A stretch of DNA of 64,000 nucleotides from DASUXY01 sp036377675 (GTDB lineage Bacteria > Bacillota > Bacilli > Bacillales > Amphibacillaceae), in assembly GCA_036377675.1 (NCBI GenBank), contig DASUXY010000023.1, positions 1 through 64,000 on the forward strand, read 5' to 3'. A program made the translations under genes and the position numbers. Below the pieces are notes generated by a model that saw nothing but the letters and a program-made list of their open reading frames with translations, was not told the DNA's origin and made no database searches. This document shows positions 62,117 through 64,000 of the stretch, piece after piece. Position 1 is the first letter of the stretch, and each line of letters starts with the position of its first letter.

Positions 62117-62160
62117 ACGATTGATGTAAATGTTGCTTGACTGACATCGAAAGATAAACA

Positions 62161-62188
62161 AAAGGCGCTTCTCAACCGAGCGCCTTTT
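62161..62188. terminator. Terminator between murG-like and MMPL genes
   Basis: AAAGGCGCT (62161-62169) pairs with AGCGCCTTT (62179-62187), T-runs on both strands; it serves convergent genes. Confidence 0.88.
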
Positions 62189-62199
62189 GTTGTTATTCA

Positions 62200-64000
62200 C
62201 TATCTTTTAAACGGCCACCAATTTTTATTTCCGAACAGTTTAACCATCGTTGGGACAAATAGTGGGAGCATGACAAACGCATAAAGAAATAATCCCGTGA
62301 TGACGGCGGTTGCAATTTGCAGTAAAGATAGGACACCTGATGGTAGCATGGCCGCAAATGTTCCCCCTAAAATAACAGCCGCTGAGATAATCACTGTTCC
62401 CATATTTTTCATCGCTTTTAGCAATCCTTCTTTAATTCCTAGATGATGGTATTCGTTAAAACGGTCCATCAAAAAGATACTGTAGTCGATGCCAAGGGCA
62501 ATGAGGATAACGAATGTGAAAAAGGGAGCCGCCCAAGTTAAACCATCGAAACCTGCGATATTGACAAAAATAATTTCCGTAATTCCCATGGAAGTAAAAT
62601 AGGTTAACACTAATGAACCGATTAAATAAGTTGGTATAATGATTGACCGTAGTAAGATGACTAAGATGATAAAAATACCGATAATCATGAACACGACCGT
62701 TCTGTAGAAATCATCATCAGACATTTGTTGGAGGTCATGATTCATGCTGCTGATGCCACCTATTTTCGGTGAACTCTCCGCAAAAATTGTTCCTTGCTTC
62801 GCATTGTTCGCCTTTTGTTCGATGTGTTCGATCATTTGAATCGCTTCGCTAGAGTATGGATTATCCTCTAAGACGACATCGAATTTTGTAATCATTTGAT
62901 CATCGGATATATATGGTTTTGTTCCGTCGATGAAGTCTTCATCGGTAAGTGCTTCTTCTGGAATAATGACAATCGGGTTTTCTTTATCGAATTGAATATC
63001 GTCGAGATAAACGACGATGTCCGACAATCCCGTATCAATCTCTTGTAGCCCGTCTGACCCGTCAGCTAGTCCATCGGAAAGGGTTTCAAGACCATCTTTC
63101 ATTTCATCAAAAGCACTGGTTAACTCTTCTTGACCACCATAAATTTCTGCTAAGCCGTCAGTTACGTTTGACGTATGATTGACGACTTCACCTTGACCAT
63201 CTGAAGCTTGATTCAAACCTGATTTGAGTTCATCGACTCCAGATATTAATTCGTCAATGCCTTCAGCAAGTTGTTGTTGAGCATTGATTGATTCGCTTAA
63301 CCCTTCATTTAATTGATTCAGCGGGTTAATCACTTGTTCTTGTAGTTGTCCTTGGGCTTTTGCAAGTTCTTGTAGTTGACCTTTCATATCGGTAATTCCG
63401 TCAATGACTCCACCAATTTGGCCTTCAGCTGTCATATACGCTTCTAAGAAATTCGGATCTTCTTGTAAGTCTGGATTGGTAGCAACAGCCGTATGAAAGA
63501 CTGTTTCCATTTGTTCTTTGGCACTTTCTAATGTTTCAACTAATTGATCCAATTCATTCGCATCAATTGATCTACCGCCGCCAAAGTCTTCTAGCCCTTC
63601 TGCAATCGCTTCATACCCCTCTAACAATTGTTTGTTACTCGTCGTTAATTCGTTAAGGGAATTTTGAATAAGTTGTAAGCTTTCTTTGATGTCATCGATC
63701 CCTTGTGTTCCAGATTGAATTCCTGTTTGAATTTCTTCTAATGCACTGCTTATATCTTCAACGCCACTTTTTGCTTCATCTGTGCCTTCCATTAATTGCT
63801 GCAGGCCATCTTTAGCATCTGACAATTGAGGAACAGCTTCATCTATTTCGGTAGTGGCTTCGCGTAATGCGTCTTCAATTTCTTTTATTCCGTCTAAACT
63901 TTGATTGATCCCATCTGCTAATATTTTACTCTGTTCATCAACGAGAAATTCTTCAATCACTTCTCCGGTTGGGCGGGTAGCACTGCGTACTTCTTTGATG
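62200..64000 (-). CDS. MMPL-family transporter, C-terminal part (partial)
   Basis: The frame is open past the right edge: codons upstream of 63960 read on as IKEVRSATRPTGEVIEEF, so the gene is cut by the window. The visible 600 residues comprise a long helical region (about 330 residues) with repeated Gln/Leu/Gly/Asp heptads, a small beta-rich domain, and five C-terminal helices with GIDYSIFLMDRFNEYH, the MMPL signature. It resembles B. subtilis YdfJ-like proteins, relatives of MmpL/RND exporters of lipids or drugs. Confidence 0.9.
   Translation of the reverse strand, partial: IKEVRSATRPTGEVIEEFLVDEQSKILADGINQSLDGIKEIEDALREATTEIDEAVPQLSDAKDGLQQLMEGTDEAKSGVEDISSALEEIQTGIQSGTQGIDDIKESLQLIQNSLNELTTSNKQLLEGYEAIAEGLEDFGGGRSIDANELDQLVETLESAKEQMETVFHTAVATNPDLQEDPNFLEAYMTAEGQIGGVIDGITDMKGQLQELAKAQGQLQEQVINPLNQLNEGLSESINAQQQLAEGIDELISGVDELKSGLNQASDGQGEVVNHTSNVTDGLAEIYGGQEELTSAFDEMKDGLETLSDGLADGSDGLQEIDTGLSDIVVYLDDIQFDKENPIVIIPEEALTDEDFIDGTKPYISDDQMITKFDVVLEDNPYSSEAIQMIEHIEQKANNAKQGTIFAESSPKIGGISSMNHDLQQMSDDDFYRTVVFMIIGIFIILVILLRSIIIPTYLIGSLVLTYFTSMGITEIIFVNIAGFDGLTWAAPFFTFVILIALGIDYSIFLMDRFNEYHHLGIKEGLLKAMKNMGTVIISAAVILGGTFAAMLPSGVLSLLQIATAVITGLFLYAFVMLPLFVPTMVKLFGNKNWWPFKR

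Noticed and set aside
62200..63960. MMPL gene starting at 63960
   Set aside because: The frame stays open to the window edge with MMPL-like coding sequence, so the apparent start is internal.
1..64000. CRISPR array, rRNA, intact tRNA, intact prophage or replication origin
   Set aside because: No spaced direct-repeat array, conserved rRNA blocks, foldable tRNAs, structural phage genes or DnaA-box clusters were seen.

Overview
The window is AT-rich chromosomal DNA from an aerobic, endospore-forming member of the Bacillaceae. This rests on Bacillus-type ribosome binding sites (AAGGAGG-like), many TTG/GTG starts, spore coat and germination families (YjcZ, YppG, GerP-like, CotP-like Hsp20), candidate sigma-K promoters, and gene orders known from Bacillus subtilis (queG-yhbB-trmL, sppA-yteJ, odhA-odhB). 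No rRNA, tRNA, CRISPR array, intact prophage or intact transposon was seen. The species cannot be named from the sequence alone.

Layout. 1-4.5 kb: the 3' end of a membrane protein gene, then a small AT-rich cargo (a secreted 185-aa protein and a convergent 69-aa membrane protein) framed by two identical 44-bp copies of a palindromic terminator, then an OmpR-type two-component system and a YxcD-like/membrane protein pair. 4.5-8.1 kb: an accessory graveyard with pieces of a DUF3987 protein, an IS3-family transposase, an IS21 istA and a SpoIIM-like protein, plus a probably intact M48 protease. 8.2-15.4 kb: membrane proteins, a TDT/SLAC1 transporter, an acyl-CoA dehydrogenase-like protein, a TPP riboswitch-controlled thiamine-precursor ABC operon (thiY, thiamine-binding protein, thiX, thiZ) and ucpA. 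15.7-19.5 kb: a cysteine synthase homologue and a sulfonate/taurine-type ABC operon, which suggests a sulfur-supply block. 19.6-21.1 kb: a preQ1-I riboswitch with queD and queE; queG lies 30 kb away. 21.2-30 kb: a VLRF1-family protein, enoyl-CoA hydratase, a P-loop/Asp23-like protein, a HAD hydrolase, serA with a class V aminotransferase, and an Fsr-type MFS exporter.

30-37.6 kb is a late-sporulation region: two duplicated YjcZ gene pairs, an Sm-like small protein, YjaZ-type protease, YppG-like protein, two Hsp20-like coat proteins, two GerP-like proteins and a GerPC-like protein with an extra C-terminal domain that may resemble DehI. It ends in a wrecked cydAB locus. 37.7-47 kb: sppA-yteJ, an acyl-CoA ligase, a DUF4282 protein, a strong candidate 6S RNA, a DUF2332 protein, an extended SDR and ctaG. 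47-64 kb: a YhgE/Pip membrane protein, a 121-bp MITE-like element, a YqkD-like hydrolase, dat, queG-yhbB-trmL, odhAB, a MATE exporter, a second MurG-type glycosyltransferase and an MMPL transporter that runs off the right edge.

Best candidates for something new: the terminator-flanked toxin/immunity-like cassette (96-1495), the GerPC-like fusion (34391-35479), the P-loop/Asp23-like protein (23352-24146), the 6S-like RNA (about 41632-41870), the MITE-like element (49561-49681) and a probable ATT start in a GerPB-like gene (35997).
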